NCBI GenBank assembly: GCA_018829445.1
Contig: JAHJTV010000035.1
Span: forward strand, 54,411-118,410
DNA: 64,000 nt
Reading direction: 5' to 3'
DNA from: a bacterium
GTDB lineage: Bacteria > SAR324 > XYD2-FULL-50-16
Of the stretch, positions 9,272 through 18,133 are shown one piece after another. Below the pieces are notes generated by a model that saw only the letters and a list, made by a program, of their open reading frames with translations, did no database searches and was not told the DNA's origin. The stretch's first letter is position 1, and each line of letters opens with the position of its first letter. Made by a program: the position numbers and the translations under genes.

Positions 9272-10077
9272 ATCTCTTGGAGATAAGGGAGGCTTGTTTT
9301 TCCTATAATAAAAAACAACTCATATTCAACAACATTACTTTTTCAATTAAACCGGGAGAAATTTTTTGTATTCTCGGACCCAACGGAACAGGCAAATCCA
9401 CTTTATTGCGTTGCTTAGGCGGTCTTTTAGCTCTGCAAGGCGGGTCTATCGTCATGCAAGGACAAAGCATCAATGATATCGGAAAAAATGAATTAGGCAA
9501 GAAGATCGGTTTTATCCCACAAGGACATCAACCGGCTTTTCCCTATTCGGTCAGGGAATTTGTACTCATGGGACGGGCTCCCTATATTCCTATCTATGGG
9601 CAACCTGGAAAAAAAGATCACCGCATTTCTGAACAAGCTATTCGTTCAATCGGTATTTCCCATCTTATGGATAAACCCTACACAGAAATCAGTGGGGGTG
9701 AACGTCAGATGGTCATGTTTGCACGAGTTTTAACCCAGAATCCCCAATTGCTTCTTCTGGATGAGCCGACTTCACACCTGGATCTGCGTAATCAATTCCA
9801 TACCCTGAATCTGATCGAAAACCTCTGTCGTCAAGGTATGACCGCTGTGTTGACAACCCATCTCCCAGACCAGGCTCTTTTATTGAATGCCACCGTGGCT
9901 ATCATGAAAGATCGTTCATTTATCGCTGTCGGTCCAGCTCAGCAGGTGATTACGGCTCAGAACCTGCGCAACGCTTATGGCATTGATGTTAAGATTATAT
10001 CAAGCAACGACGGTCGTATCCGTGCATGTGTTCCAATTAAAAATTCCAATCAGGAAGATAATATTTTAGCTAACTGA
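9265..10077 (+). CDS. ABC transporter ATP-binding protein (FepC/BtuD type)
   Basis: The 270-residue ATPase powering the importer. It shows Walker A GPNGTGKST (38-46), Q-loop PQGHQ (about 85-89), signature SGGERQ (143-148), Walker B with LLLLDEPTSHLD (162-173), and the switch His in TTHLPDQ. The start ATG at 9265 lies within the last codons of the permease gene. The binding-protein gene follows after 54 bases. Confidence 0.94.
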   Translation: MVNLLEIREACFSYNKKQLIFNNITFSIKPGEIFCILGPNGTGKSTLLRCLGGLLALQGGSIVMQGQSINDIGKNELGKKIGFIPQGHQPAFPYSVREFVLMGRAPYIPIYGQPGKKDHRISEQAIRSIGISHLMDKPYTEISGGERQMVMFARVLTQNPQLLLLDEPTSHLDLRNQFHTLNLIENLCRQGMTAVLTTHLPDQALLLNATVAIMKDRSFIAVGPAQQVITAQNLRNAYGIDVKIISSNDGRIRACVPIKNSNQEDNILAN

Positions 10078-10131
10078 AGAGGGACCCATAATCAATGGTT
10101 CCCATATTCCATCAATAAAGAGGAGAAGTAT

Positions 10132-11163
10132 ATGAAAAAACTGAATTTCCGATATATGGTATTCATCCTGGCGATGATTTTTTCTTTCACACTTTTGGGA
10201 ACAACGTGCCTGCCTGTCTATGCCCAGTCTCAAGTGGAGACCGCCAGAACATTGATTGATGATGCAGGAAGAACCGTCGTCTTGCCAGCCAAAGTACAAA
10301 AACTTGTTGTTCCGAATAATTGGATTTTATCCATGGTGTTTGCCCTGAGAGCCAGGGATATCGTTGTTGGAAGCAGCGTAGGAGTTACTCGGGATTCCGG
10401 ATTTAATGCAGTCTATCCGGATTGGATAAAAAAACTGACAGTTGTTGGGGATGTTAGCAATCTTAATAAAGAGACAATCCTGAAATTAGAAACAGATGTC
10501 GTGCTCACTCAACCCGGGCCGAATGTTACGCAGATGGAATCAATTGGCATCCCGATTGTTGCCATGAGCCGTTCCAAATCTGCAGAGGAGAATATTCTAT
10601 TAATTGGAAAAGTTCTCGGCAAAGAGAAAGAGGCTCAAGAGCTTGCCGACTTTTATACCTCGAAGATTGATTTTGTAAAATCGAGGACTGCGGATATTCC
10701 TGTCCAATCCCGTAAGAAAATCTATTTTGTTGCCGGACCTACAGTAACCAAAACTTATGGAAAGAATCTCGGTCACGGGAATTACTATCAGTGGGCCGGG
10801 GGAAGCCTCATTTCCGATATTCTGGACGGATCTGACATCAGTACTATAGACGTTTCTCAGGAACAAATCATCGCCTGGAACCCGGATTTGGTAGTGATCA
10901 GTTTTGGTAAAGGAATTACACCAGCTGACATTCTAAACAATCCTCAGTGGCAAGAGATTAATGCCGTCAAGACAAAACAAGTATTCTTAGAGCCTCCTCC
11001 TCACTTTGGTTCTTTGAAAAAACCGGTTACTTCCTGTATCGGCACCCTTTGGGTAGCTCAAAAATTATACCCTGAGCGGTTTACTGATATCAATGTTCAG
11101 CAGGAAGCCGAAAGCTTCGTCGAACGCTTTTACGAAGTGAAGATGACCGCTCAATTCGAATAG
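10132..11163 (+). CDS. Periplasmic substrate-binding protein of the importer
   Basis: The 343-residue binding protein of the ABC importer. It has a signal peptide (hydrophobic core about 8-25, likely cleavage after VYA near residue 31). The mature start with the IDDAGRTVVLP strand is typical of the helical-backbone TroA/BtuF-like family, as is the later GHGNYYQWAGG...LISDILDG region. There is no lipobox, so a soluble periplasmic protein is expected. A strong Shine-Dalgarno (AGGAG, in AAAGAGGAGAAG) precedes the ATG. The substrate (ferric siderophore, haem, corrinoid or another metal complex) cannot be told from the sequence, and no TonB receptor gene is nearby. Confidence 0.9.
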   Translation: MKKLNFRYMVFILAMIFSFTLLGTTCLPVYAQSQVETARTLIDDAGRTVVLPAKVQKLVVPNNWILSMVFALRARDIVVGSSVGVTRDSGFNAVYPDWIKKLTVVGDVSNLNKETILKLETDVVLTQPGPNVTQMESIGIPIVAMSRSKSAEENILLIGKVLGKEKEAQELADFYTSKIDFVKSRTADIPVQSRKKIYFVAGPTVTKTYGKNLGHGNYYQWAGGSLISDILDGSDISTIDVSQEQIIAWNPDLVVISFGKGITPADILNNPQWQEINAVKTKQVFLEPPPHFGSLKKPVTSCIGTLWVAQKLYPERFTDINVQQEAESFVERFYEVKMTAQFE

Positions 11164-11176
11164 GATTACGAGGAAT

Positions 11177-11205
11177 TTAGGCCTTGCTCCCCGGGTAAGG
11201 CCTAA
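11177..11205. repeat. Inverted repeat after the importer operon
   Basis: A 9-bp perfect stem (TTAGGCCTT / AAGGCCTAA) with an 11-base GC-rich loop begins 14 bases after the binding-protein stop. No T run follows on either strand, so it may be a weak or non-canonical terminator or a stabilising 3' hairpin. Confidence 0.5.
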
Positions 11206-11232
11206 AAATATCCTGAGTACCAGAGAATATGG

Positions 11233-11379
11233 TCATTTTGAAGTATCCTGCAGCTTTATTTCCTCCCACACCGCGGCTTTTAGTGCCAAATCACCCATTA
11301 TCCCAAGGTAAAGCAATAGTGTTCCTTTCACTTTAATTCCAGGAGGACTATTCTGGAAATTGCCAACGTGTTTGATCAT
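11233..11379 (-). CDS. Possible small protein, 48 residues
   Basis: An unrecognised short frame starting ATG (11379-11377), preceded by a good Shine-Dalgarno (AAAAGG, eight bases upstream), and ending TGA. The product has a mixed composition that looks protein-like (central LLLYLGIMGDLALKAAVWEEIK) and no signal peptide. It lies between the importer and the MFS gene in an otherwise empty 445-base spacer. It could be a genuine small gene, the relic of a larger one, or chance; only the ribosome site and composition support it. Confidence 0.3.
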   Translation of the reverse strand: MIKHVGNFQNSPPGIKVKGTLLLYLGIMGDLALKAAVWEEIKLQDTSK

Positions 11380-11608
11380 CAAATCGACCTTTTGAATCGG
11401 TTATGTTTTCTATATAACCTATCATCGTTTCTTTCTATTTCTGTGCAATTTGATTAACAACATAAAGGAACTGTTGTGAGAACAGATAATATAATAACTA
11501 AATGAGTTGAACTGAAGATAACAGGGCATACCGGTATCAAACCGGATGCTCTCTCAGAGAAGTGTAGCTTGTCCCTGACTTACTGGCTGAGATTTTGAAA
11601 AAAAAACA

Positions 11609-12775
11609 ATGAATTTAAGAATTGTAGTCCTGCTATCCATTGCTCATGTTATTACCGATGTGAACCAGGGGGCTTTGCCTGCCATTCTTCCCTTTTTTAT
11701 TTCGGAATATGGTCTTACCTATTCTGCGGCTGCCGCCATTGTGTTTGCTACTAACAGCGCATCGGCCGTGGTTCAGCCTGCATTCGGGTATGCCGCTGAT
11801 CGTCTCAGCAAACCGTGGTTGCTCCCTCTGGCAATTTTAGTTGCTGGACTGGGTTTGGGATTGACAGGAGTTGTACACAGTTACAAAGTTATCATTTTTT
11901 TGACCATATTCAGTGGAGTTGGCATCGCGGCATTTCATCCACAAGCGGCCCGGTTGATCAATTTCGGAGCAGGTGGGAAAAAAGGAACCACCATGAGTTT
12001 CTTCGGCCTGGGTGGAACCCTGGGCTTTGCACTCGGGCCGATGCTGGCAACAACCGCTCTGTTAGCCTGGGGGTTGAAGGGGACAACCATTCTGATAATT
12101 CCTGTCACCATCATGGCCACGCTGATTGCCACTCAGATCCCGAAATTCCGTATACTGGAACACTCGGAAAAAGAGATTAACTTAAAGCGGATTCGACAAC
12201 CGGGTGAGGACAAATGGCGTTCTTTCGGTCTGCTGAGTGTGATGATCATGGGCCGATCGGTAATATTTTTCGGGTTGATCACTTTTGTACCGCTTTATTG
12301 GACCGGTTATCTGCACAGATCAATCGCAGAGGGCGCGATTGCACTTTCTACACTGACCCTGTCAGGAGTCGTCGGGAACTTCTTCGGCGGCTGGCTCTCT
12401 GACCGTATCGGGTTGAAAAAAATGACCCTGCTTGGTTTCACCCTGTTGGCAATTGTCCTGCCGATATTTATTATGGTGGAAAACCCGGTTCTGGCTTTTC
12501 TGCTGCTCATTCCCATAGGATTTGCACATTCATCAACCTACAGCCCGAGTATTGTGATGGGACAGGAATATTTGCCCAATCATATCGGATTTTCCTCGGG
12601 CGTCACCCTGGGGATGGCTGTTGCCTTCGGTGGTATTACAGCTCCATTTATTGGTATGATTGCCGATCAATACGGTATCTGGTACTCCCTGGCCCTGGTA
12701 GCCTCTGTCCCTTCTCTCTGCCTGGTTTTATCAGCCTTTCTGCCAACAATCCAAACCCCATCATTGACGACCTGA
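11609..12775 (+). CDS. MFS transporter, fosmidomycin-resistance-like
   Basis: A 388-residue major facilitator with about 12 membrane segments, usual length for the family. The start (HVITDVNQGALPAILPFF), the AAFHPQAARL segment and the late GMIADQYG segment resemble the Fsr group of drug-efflux transporters. The first cytoplasmic loop carries a GYAADR motif-A remnant and the second half the matching GGWLSDRIGLKK. A weak A-rich leader precedes the ATG. Its substrate cannot be predicted. It points toward the caspase gene, with 156 featureless bases between the two stop codons. Confidence 0.85.
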   Translation: MNLRIVVLLSIAHVITDVNQGALPAILPFFISEYGLTYSAAAAIVFATNSASAVVQPAFGYAADRLSKPWLLPLAILVAGLGLGLTGVVHSYKVIIFLTIFSGVGIAAFHPQAARLINFGAGGKKGTTMSFFGLGGTLGFALGPMLATTALLAWGLKGTTILIIPVTIMATLIATQIPKFRILEHSEKEINLKRIRQPGEDKWRSFGLLSVMIMGRSVIFFGLITFVPLYWTGYLHRSIAEGAIALSTLTLSGVVGNFFGGWLSDRIGLKKMTLLGFTLLAIVLPIFIMVENPVLAFLLLIPIGFAHSSTYSPSIVMGQEYLPNHIGFSSGVTLGMAVAFGGITAPFIGMIADQYGIWYSLALVASVPSLCLVLSAFLPTIQTPSLTT

Positions 12776-12931
12776 TCTGAGGTCACAATATTCGTGCTGA
12801 AGCGGTTGTTGTTTATCGATCAAAATCAAATCGGATTGCAGGGGGGATCAAGCACGGCGGATCCACCATTTGACCAAAAATATCAAAATGAAAGACCTGA
12901 CCCCCATATCCGTTTCAAAAACATACTCTGA

Positions 12932-14761
12932 TTATTTCATGTTTTTTGGTATGAAAAGAAAATCTCCCCCATCATGTCCGACTTTTCTGATGTCACTATA
13001 TTCTGGCGTTTGATCCGAGTTTAACAGTATCGGTCTTCTAATCCGGGAGAAAAGCAGGTGACCATCCAGAACATCTTCGTTTTCGGTCAATACGTTCAGA
13101 AAAGAGTTTGTAAATACGGAATGATCACCTCCTCCGGAATCATCAACAGGCTCTAATCCGCCAGATGTTAAGACAGTCCTGGATTTTTTATTGATTAGTT
13201 TTTCAATATAGCCTGGATCTCGGCTAGTTAAATTGATCCCACGTGTGAGTTTTCCAGAGTAGCAGGAGTCTGCAACTAACATGATGTGCTTTGCTTGAAT
13301 GGCTCTGATTGCATCGGTAATCGAGGCATTGGATATCCAGTTAATGTTGCTGTCTTGTTCAGCATCTACAGGTAGCCAATAGCCTCTGTCCGCTTGCTGA
13401 TCTAACCAACCGTGTCCTGCATAGAAAATAAACAGGTTATCATTTTTGGTCAATGATTTCCGATAATTATTCAAGGCAGCTAAAACATCAGATCGACCAG
13501 CGTCAGTCACTAATTGGACATTAAAACCGTATTTATTCTTTAATAAATCAGCGATTGATTTTGCATCATTTATCGCGGTTTTTAGTTTCGGAATATATTT
13601 ATAGTTGTTATTTCCTATTACCAGCGCATAATATTCTCCAAATGAGGCCTTCAATCGAACAGGCTTTTCAGTGATGATTTCCGGTTTTTCTGTTGTTTTT
13701 TCTGGTTTATCTTTTGTAGCTACAACTTTTTCCGGATTTGAATCAATTAAAACGAGTTTTGGCAGGTTTTCATATTTTTTTTCCAAATCAGATGCAAGGC
13801 CTGCCCAGAAGGTTCCTTTATACTTAAGTCCGTCCCTTTCTATTATAAAAGGAACTTCACTGCCATAAGCGAAACCTGAAACCTGAGTGATAAAACCTGA
13901 AACATCTTTATGTTTGATACCGTTCATTGTCAAAATAATGTCATTTTCTTGTAACCCCGCATGCATAGCAGGTCCATTTTTTCTGACTTGGTTAATACGT
14001 ATGCCACTCTCATGATTTGAGATAGAAACTCCAAGGTGGGGGTTTTTCCCAAAGATATTCACTGCTTTTGAATAATCTCTTAAAGCTAAATTTGTCATTG
14101 CCAACCAGTAGGTGTACCCTTCTCCCTTGTTGAGCTTTTTGGCTTTTTCAAAATCTTCAAGAGCTTTATAGTATGCTCCTAAAAAATAATAGGATTCTCC
14201 TCTGCCTCCGAAACTTCCAGATAATTCCTCCTCTTTGATACTCTTCGAAAAGCAGTCAATAGCATCAGTGTATTTTTTTAAATGCATGAATGCCCAGCCT
14301 AATTGATTCTTAACATACCAAGAATTATCATCCTCTTTTTCTGCCAGTTTATATTGTTCAATGGCTGCCTCATACTTTTCATCCTTAAAAAACTTCCTTC
14401 CATTCCCAATCGGCGTATTTTCATATTTAATCAGATACTCTTCATAAACATATTCAGCACCAATTGCAAACGGTATCATCCAATGAGTTTTTGACCAGTA
14501 TTTTAGTGCCTTTTGTTTGTCTTTATGGTCATAGCTATAAGAGCAAGAATCTGAATAGGGGTCCATCACAAAAATCTTTGAATGTGGTTTACTGAAGTAT
14601 TCTTCCAGTTTTTTCTTACATTCAATCTTGCTGTTATCAATCCGGGCAAGAAGGAAATCCTTACTTCTTGGTGTTCCTTGCGAACAACCGGTAACTATGG
14701 TTAATACCAGGATTAGAGCTGAAAGACAAAAGAATCTATATTTTGTCTTTAAAAGGGTCAT
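12932..14761 (-). CDS. Lipoprotein with TPR, PDZ and caspase-like (C14) domains
   Basis: A 609-residue protein. A lipoprotein signal ends at Cys26 (TIVTGC). TPR-like helical repeats span about 120-235 (YEAAIEQYKLA, YTDAIDCFSK, YKALEDFEKA). A PDZ domain spans about 245-320 (GIRINQVRKNGPAMHAGLQENDIILTMNG, quoted with its carboxylate-binding segment). After a Pro/Lys/Thr-rich linker (about 345-370) comes a caspase p20-like domain (about 375-600) with catalytic His450 in FYAGHGW and Cys500 in ADSCYSG. Both catalytic residues are intact, so peptidase activity is plausible; specificity is unknown. It has no operon partner: the convergent MFS gene is on one side and a 620-base spacer on the other. 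Its caspase part resembles that of the larger caspase-PEGA protein at 52.5-55.4 kb. Confidence 0.88.
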   Translation of the reverse strand: MTLLKTKYRFFCLSALILVLTIVTGCSQGTPRSKDFLLARIDNSKIECKKKLEEYFSKPHSKIFVMDPYSDSCSYSYDHKDKQKALKYWSKTHWMIPFAIGAEYVYEEYLIKYENTPIGNGRKFFKDEKYEAAIEQYKLAEKEDDNSWYVKNQLGWAFMHLKKYTDAIDCFSKSIKEEELSGSFGGRGESYYFLGAYYKALEDFEKAKKLNKGEGYTYWLAMTNLALRDYSKAVNIFGKNPHLGVSISNHESGIRINQVRKNGPAMHAGLQENDIILTMNGIKHKDVSGFITQVSGFAYGSEVPFIIERDGLKYKGTFWAGLASDLEKKYENLPKLVLIDSNPEKVVATKDKPEKTTEKPEIITEKPVRLKASFGEYYALVIGNNNYKYIPKLKTAINDAKSIADLLKNKYGFNVQLVTDAGRSDVLAALNNYRKSLTKNDNLFIFYAGHGWLDQQADRGYWLPVDAEQDSNINWISNASITDAIRAIQAKHIMLVADSCYSGKLTRGINLTSRDPGYIEKLINKKSRTVLTSGGLEPVDDSGGGDHSVFTNSFLNVLTENEDVLDGHLLFSRIRRPILLNSDQTPEYSDIRKVGHDGGDFLFIPKNMK

Positions 14762-15381
14762 TGTCCCTCCTTAACAGAAAATTCAAAACCGGGGTCATTT
14801 ATTAACTCAATAAAGCAATCGTGTCTTTTTTTAACACATAAATGTATATATTATTACAGCAAAGTTGACAAGCAGCCAATCGGACTAATCAGGGCCCCTT
14901 TATTCAACACTTCAAACGCATAACTGATATGGATTTTGTTTTCTAATCTGAGTATGAACGCTCGGGATAAGGAATTAGGGTCTTTACATCTTAGAATGAA
15001 TTCGTCGTATTTGGCTGAATTCGATATCTAAGATATTCATTTGATCATGAGCTTCAAAATTTTTTCATGAGTTGCTTCAATGGGAAGAAAATGTTTGTTG
15101 CAGAAGCAGATAAGAATAAAGTTGAGGTATTTACTGATTTTTGTTAGAGGATTATCGCTGCAGTTCCAATGCTTTTGGAAAAGCGATGTAATCAAGTAAA
15201 AACAGACACGAAGTTGAGCTATATACAGGTTCAGAAGGCTGAACCTGTATATCAAGCCATCGCTTGCAATTATTGAATAGCAGAATGAACCGGGTAAACG
15301 GTCTTTTGGTACCTCAGTAAAAATTAGATTAACCAGGTAAAAACATAACAAATCATATACAAACAGTATGAAGGTCCATAG
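14762..15381. other. Non-coding spacer of 620 bases
   Basis: No convincing gene. A 104-codon frame on the minus strand (15037-15351) runs across the hairpin listed separately and has no protein-like composition or ribosome site. The part next to the caspase gene (14762-14900) probably holds its promoter. Confidence 0.6.
15181..15265. repeat. Two-tier inverted repeat with a perfect 14-bp hairpin
   Basis: The inner hairpin at 15221-15252 is a perfect 14-bp stem (ATATACAGGTTCAG and its complement) around an AAGG loop. It is flanked by a second inverted pair, AAGCGATG at 15181-15188 and CATCGCTT at 15258-15265. No T run follows on either strand, which argues against a simple terminator. It may be a small palindromic mobile repeat, a structured RNA or a protein-binding site. 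Confidence 0.65.
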
Positions 15382-16734
15382 CTATTTAACCGGGAGGGCC
15401 ACAAACATCTCTCTCCCATTTCGGTTTATCAAAAGATAGACAGGTCGTGAGGTTTTTTCCGCTTCCTTCATGACATTATAAAAGTCATCTACCTTTTTCA
15501 TTTTATTATTATTGGCTTCAATTATAACATCTCCTCTTCTGATTCCTTTTTCCCAGGCCACTCCTGTTTGATCAATGTCATAAACCAGCAATCCTACATT
15601 TAGTTCCAGATTCAGGTTGGGGTTGTTTTCCGGGGAGATCTCCACCAGACGAAGTCCATATACGTTTTCAGTTGAATTCAACGATTCAATGTCATCAGCA
15701 GGTCTTTTGCCCACGGTTACAACCTTTTTCAGAAACCTGCCCTGGCGGAAGATCTCAACAACAACTTTTGTCCCGAGTTCGGATTCAGCCACCTGCTGTA
15801 GCAAATCATTACTTTTCTCCAGTGCTTTTCCATTAAATTTGACAATAACGTCTCCCTGTTTCAGACCTGCTTTTTCACCAGGTGAGTCCTTTACTATTGA
15901 ATTGAGTGCAACACCTTTCATACCTTTTGGCAGGCCAAATGATTCTGCTAATTCATTGTCGACGTCCTGAATTCCGACACCGAACCACCCTCGTTCGACT
16001 TTTCCAAATTTCCGTAATTGGTCGATCACTTTTTGCGCCAGATTGCTTGGAATGGCAAATCCGATGTTTTGTCCGCCAGCAACAATAGCCGTGTTAATTC
16101 CGATTACTTCTGAATCCATATTGAACAGTGGACCGCCGGAGTTTCCGAAGTTAATGGCCGCATCTGTTTGCAGAAATTGACCGTAAGCTGTATTAGCAAA
16201 TACATTTCTACCACGACCGCTCAGAATACCAGCTGTTACCGTATGATCAAGACCAAGGGGATTGCCTATGGCCAGTACCCAGTCACCGACTTCCAATTTA
16301 CTTGAATCACCCCATTTAATGTAAGGAAGATTCTTGACGTCTATTTTAATGAGAGCCAATTCACTTAATTTGTCTTTTCCTACTACTGTAGCTTTGTAAA
16401 TCTCTCCATTATAGAGGGTTACTTCTATTTTATCCGCTTTTTCAATGACATGGTTATTGGTAACGATATAGCCGTCACTACTGATAATAAATCCTGACCC
16501 CAGTGCGGATTGCCTTTGATTCTGGGGCATATCCTTAAAGAAATACTCAAAAAAGGGATCCTTTTGCAGGGGCGCATTCTCAACTATGGCAGAAATTCCG
16601 ATATGAACGACCTTTTCTTTTTCAGATTTTACAATCGGCGCAAATGAATCCGGTCTGGCAAAAGCCGTTTGAAAAGAGGTCATGATAAAAATCAGACAGA
16701 CCAGGTTAATTTTAAAAAATTGGTTTTTTTTCAT
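15382..16734 (-). CDS. Do-like periplasmic serine protease with two PDZ domains
   Basis: A 450-residue DegP/DegQ-type protease. I start it at the ATG at 16734, which has a Shine-Dalgarno (AAAAGG) and gives a clean signal peptide (hydrophobic 8-25, cleavage near AFA); the 32 codons further upstream do not look like a leader. The trypsin-like domain spans about 40-240 with His95 (TNNHVI) and Ser199 (GNSGGPL). The position that is normally the catalytic Asp, in the (S/T)D(L/I)AL motif, is Glu125 (SELALIK; codon GAA). PDZ1 is at about 250-345 and PDZ2 at about 360-448. Envelope protein quality control is the expected role. It lies downstream of the ubiA-like and small Cys-pair genes on the same strand. 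Confidence 0.92.
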   Translation of the reverse strand: MKKNQFFKINLVCLIFIMTSFQTAFARPDSFAPIVKSEKEKVVHIGISAIVENAPLQKDPFFEYFFKDMPQNQRQSALGSGFIISSDGYIVTNNHVIEKADKIEVTLYNGEIYKATVVGKDKLSELALIKIDVKNLPYIKWGDSSKLEVGDWVLAIGNPLGLDHTVTAGILSGRGRNVFANTAYGQFLQTDAAINFGNSGGPLFNMDSEVIGINTAIVAGGQNIGFAIPSNLAQKVIDQLRKFGKVERGWFGVGIQDVDNELAESFGLPKGMKGVALNSIVKDSPGEKAGLKQGDVIVKFNGKALEKSNDLLQQVAESELGTKVVVEIFRQGRFLKKVVTVGKRPADDIESLNSTENVYGLRLVEISPENNPNLNLELNVGLLVYDIDQTGVAWEKGIRRGDVIIEANNNKMKKVDDFYNVMKEAEKTSRPVYLLINRNGREMFVALPVK

Positions 16735-16899
16735 TTTGTGCCTTTTTTCCAAATTTAACATTTCAAAAATCGTTGTTCTCAATAATCGGACGGTAGTTAA
16801 AATTTTATTATCTGACTTGCCAATAGGCAAGAGGTGTTAACAGGTTGACTTTTAGTTTTCAGTTAATTCTCTTTTCTCTACTGCCCTTGTCTATCCTTG

Positions 16900-17151
16900 T
16901 CAATAGTCTGTAACTTCTTCATCATGCTCATCGACAAAAACCTTAAAACCGAACTCCCTAAGCCCTCGAAGGCTGGGGTTATTCTTTTTATTGGCTTTGT
17001 CGCATTTTGGACAGACACAATCGATGTGATGTGTTTTTTGATATTTCTTGAGTTTTAGAAGAGAAAGGTCTTTTCCCTCTTTACTGAGATCATGCAGCAT
17101 CTTTTCGATCTCCTGCATTGCTTTTTTAATGATCAGTTCCTGCTTGCGCAT
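16900..17151 (-). CDS. Small Cys-pair protein, 83 residues
   Basis: I do not recognise a family. The first 35 residues are strongly helical and charged (KKAMQEIEKMLHDLSKEGKD). A CVCPKCDK segment follows with two or three cysteines in a possible half zinc-ribbon, and the C terminus is acidic (VDEHDEEVTDY). A single CxxC cannot form a full zinc site, so it may dimerise or bind metal with the nearby histidines. It lies 19 bases after the ubiA-like gene on the same strand and is probably co-transcribed. There is no obvious Shine-Dalgarno. Confidence 0.6.
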   Translation of the reverse strand: MRKQELIIKKAMQEIEKMLHDLSKEGKDLSLLKLKKYQKTHHIDCVCPKCDKANKKNNPSLRGLREFGFKVFVDEHDEEVTDY

Positions 17152-17170
17152 AGATGTCTATTGTTGAATT

Positions 17171-18076
17171 TCAAGAAAAAACCAGGATATCGGCAATGAG
17201 TGCAACAAACATTGTGACACTGATAACAGCATTCATATTAAAAAATGCGATGTTAAGCTTGCTTAAGTCATCCTCTTTGAGTAGCCTGTGTTCCCATATC
17301 AAGAGGAATGAGCTGATCAATATTCCAGTGTAAAAAATTAAGGCTAAGCTTTCACGATACGCCAGGAAGCACCAGCACAAAATTGTTATAAAATGCATCA
17401 GCTTAGCCATCCGGAGGCTTCTGCCTATTCCAAATTTGACGGGAATCGAATGAAGTCCGGCTGTTTTATCATATTCCAAGTCCTGTAGTGCATAAAGAAT
17501 ATCGAACCCGGCAATCCACGTGAGAACCGACAAGCCGATAATCAGTGAAGAGACAGAAATAGAACCACTGATGGCGATCCATCCGGCGACCGGTGCCGAT
17601 CCGATGGCTATTCCCAGAAACAGGTGAGAATAGTTGGTAAATCGTTTGGTATAAGAGTAAAAGCAAACCAGAAAAATGGCAAAGGGACTCAATCTGAACG
17701 CCAGGGAATTCAGGTTCCATGCTGAGATGACCAACAAGCTGAAAGATATTAAAATCATGATCAGCATGCTAATCCTGCCGATTTCACCAGTGACGGAGGG
17801 ACGAGTTGCAGTTCTCGGGTTTTCGGCATCCCACTTTGCATCTATCAGACGGTTAAAACCCATTGCACCGGATCGCGCACCTACCATTGCCAGAATGATC
17901 CAGGCAAATAGCTCAAGAGTTTTTACCGAAAGATACGTTAGTTGGAGTTCCCTGGTTGCCAGAATGGATGAAATCAGCGCAAAGGGAAGAGCAAAAACGG
18001 TATGCGAGAACTTGATCAGTTCAAAGTATTTGGTAATGTTTAATATTGGCTTCAACGTTATTTTTTCTCTATTCAT
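17171..18076 (-). CDS. UbiA-family prenyltransferase (MqnP-like)
   Basis: An integral membrane aromatic prenyltransferase of 301 residues with about eight to nine hydrophobic helices. The first prenyl-diphosphate motif NRLIDAKWDAENPRTATRP has Asn75, Asp79 and Asp83; the second, DLEYD, has Asp199 and Asp203. The N terminus (FELIKFSHTVFALPFALIS) and overall pattern resemble the UbiA subgroup used by the futalosine menaquinone route more than ubiquinone UbiA, so a quinone biosynthesis role is likely. No other mqn gene is in the window. It sits in the mazG-rlmE-hslVU run, 57 bases after hslU. Confidence 0.85.
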   Translation of the reverse strand: MNREKITLKPILNITKYFELIKFSHTVFALPFALISSILATRELQLTYLSVKTLELFAWIILAMVGARSGAMGFNRLIDAKWDAENPRTATRPSVTGEIGRISMLIMILISFSLLVISAWNLNSLAFRLSPFAIFLVCFYSYTKRFTNYSHLFLGIAIGSAPVAGWIAISGSISVSSLIIGLSVLTWIAGFDILYALQDLEYDKTAGLHSIPVKFGIGRSLRMAKLMHFITILCWCFLAYRESLALIFYTGILISSFLLIWEHRLLKEDDLSKLNIAFFNMNAVISVTMFVALIADILVFS

Positions 18077-18133
18077 TAACCTGGATATTCAGCGAATAAT
18101 CCTCAAAACATTTAATCTCAGTTGCCGGCTCGG

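Noticed and set aside
11177..11205. Standard intrinsic terminator after the importer operon
   Set aside because: The stem is good, but there is no T run on either strand, so it is listed only as an inverted repeat.
15037..15351. 104-codon open frame on the minus strand
   Set aside because: It crosses the perfect hairpin at 15221-15252, has no ribosome site, an atypical composition rich in Cys, Phe and Leu, and no recognisable motif.
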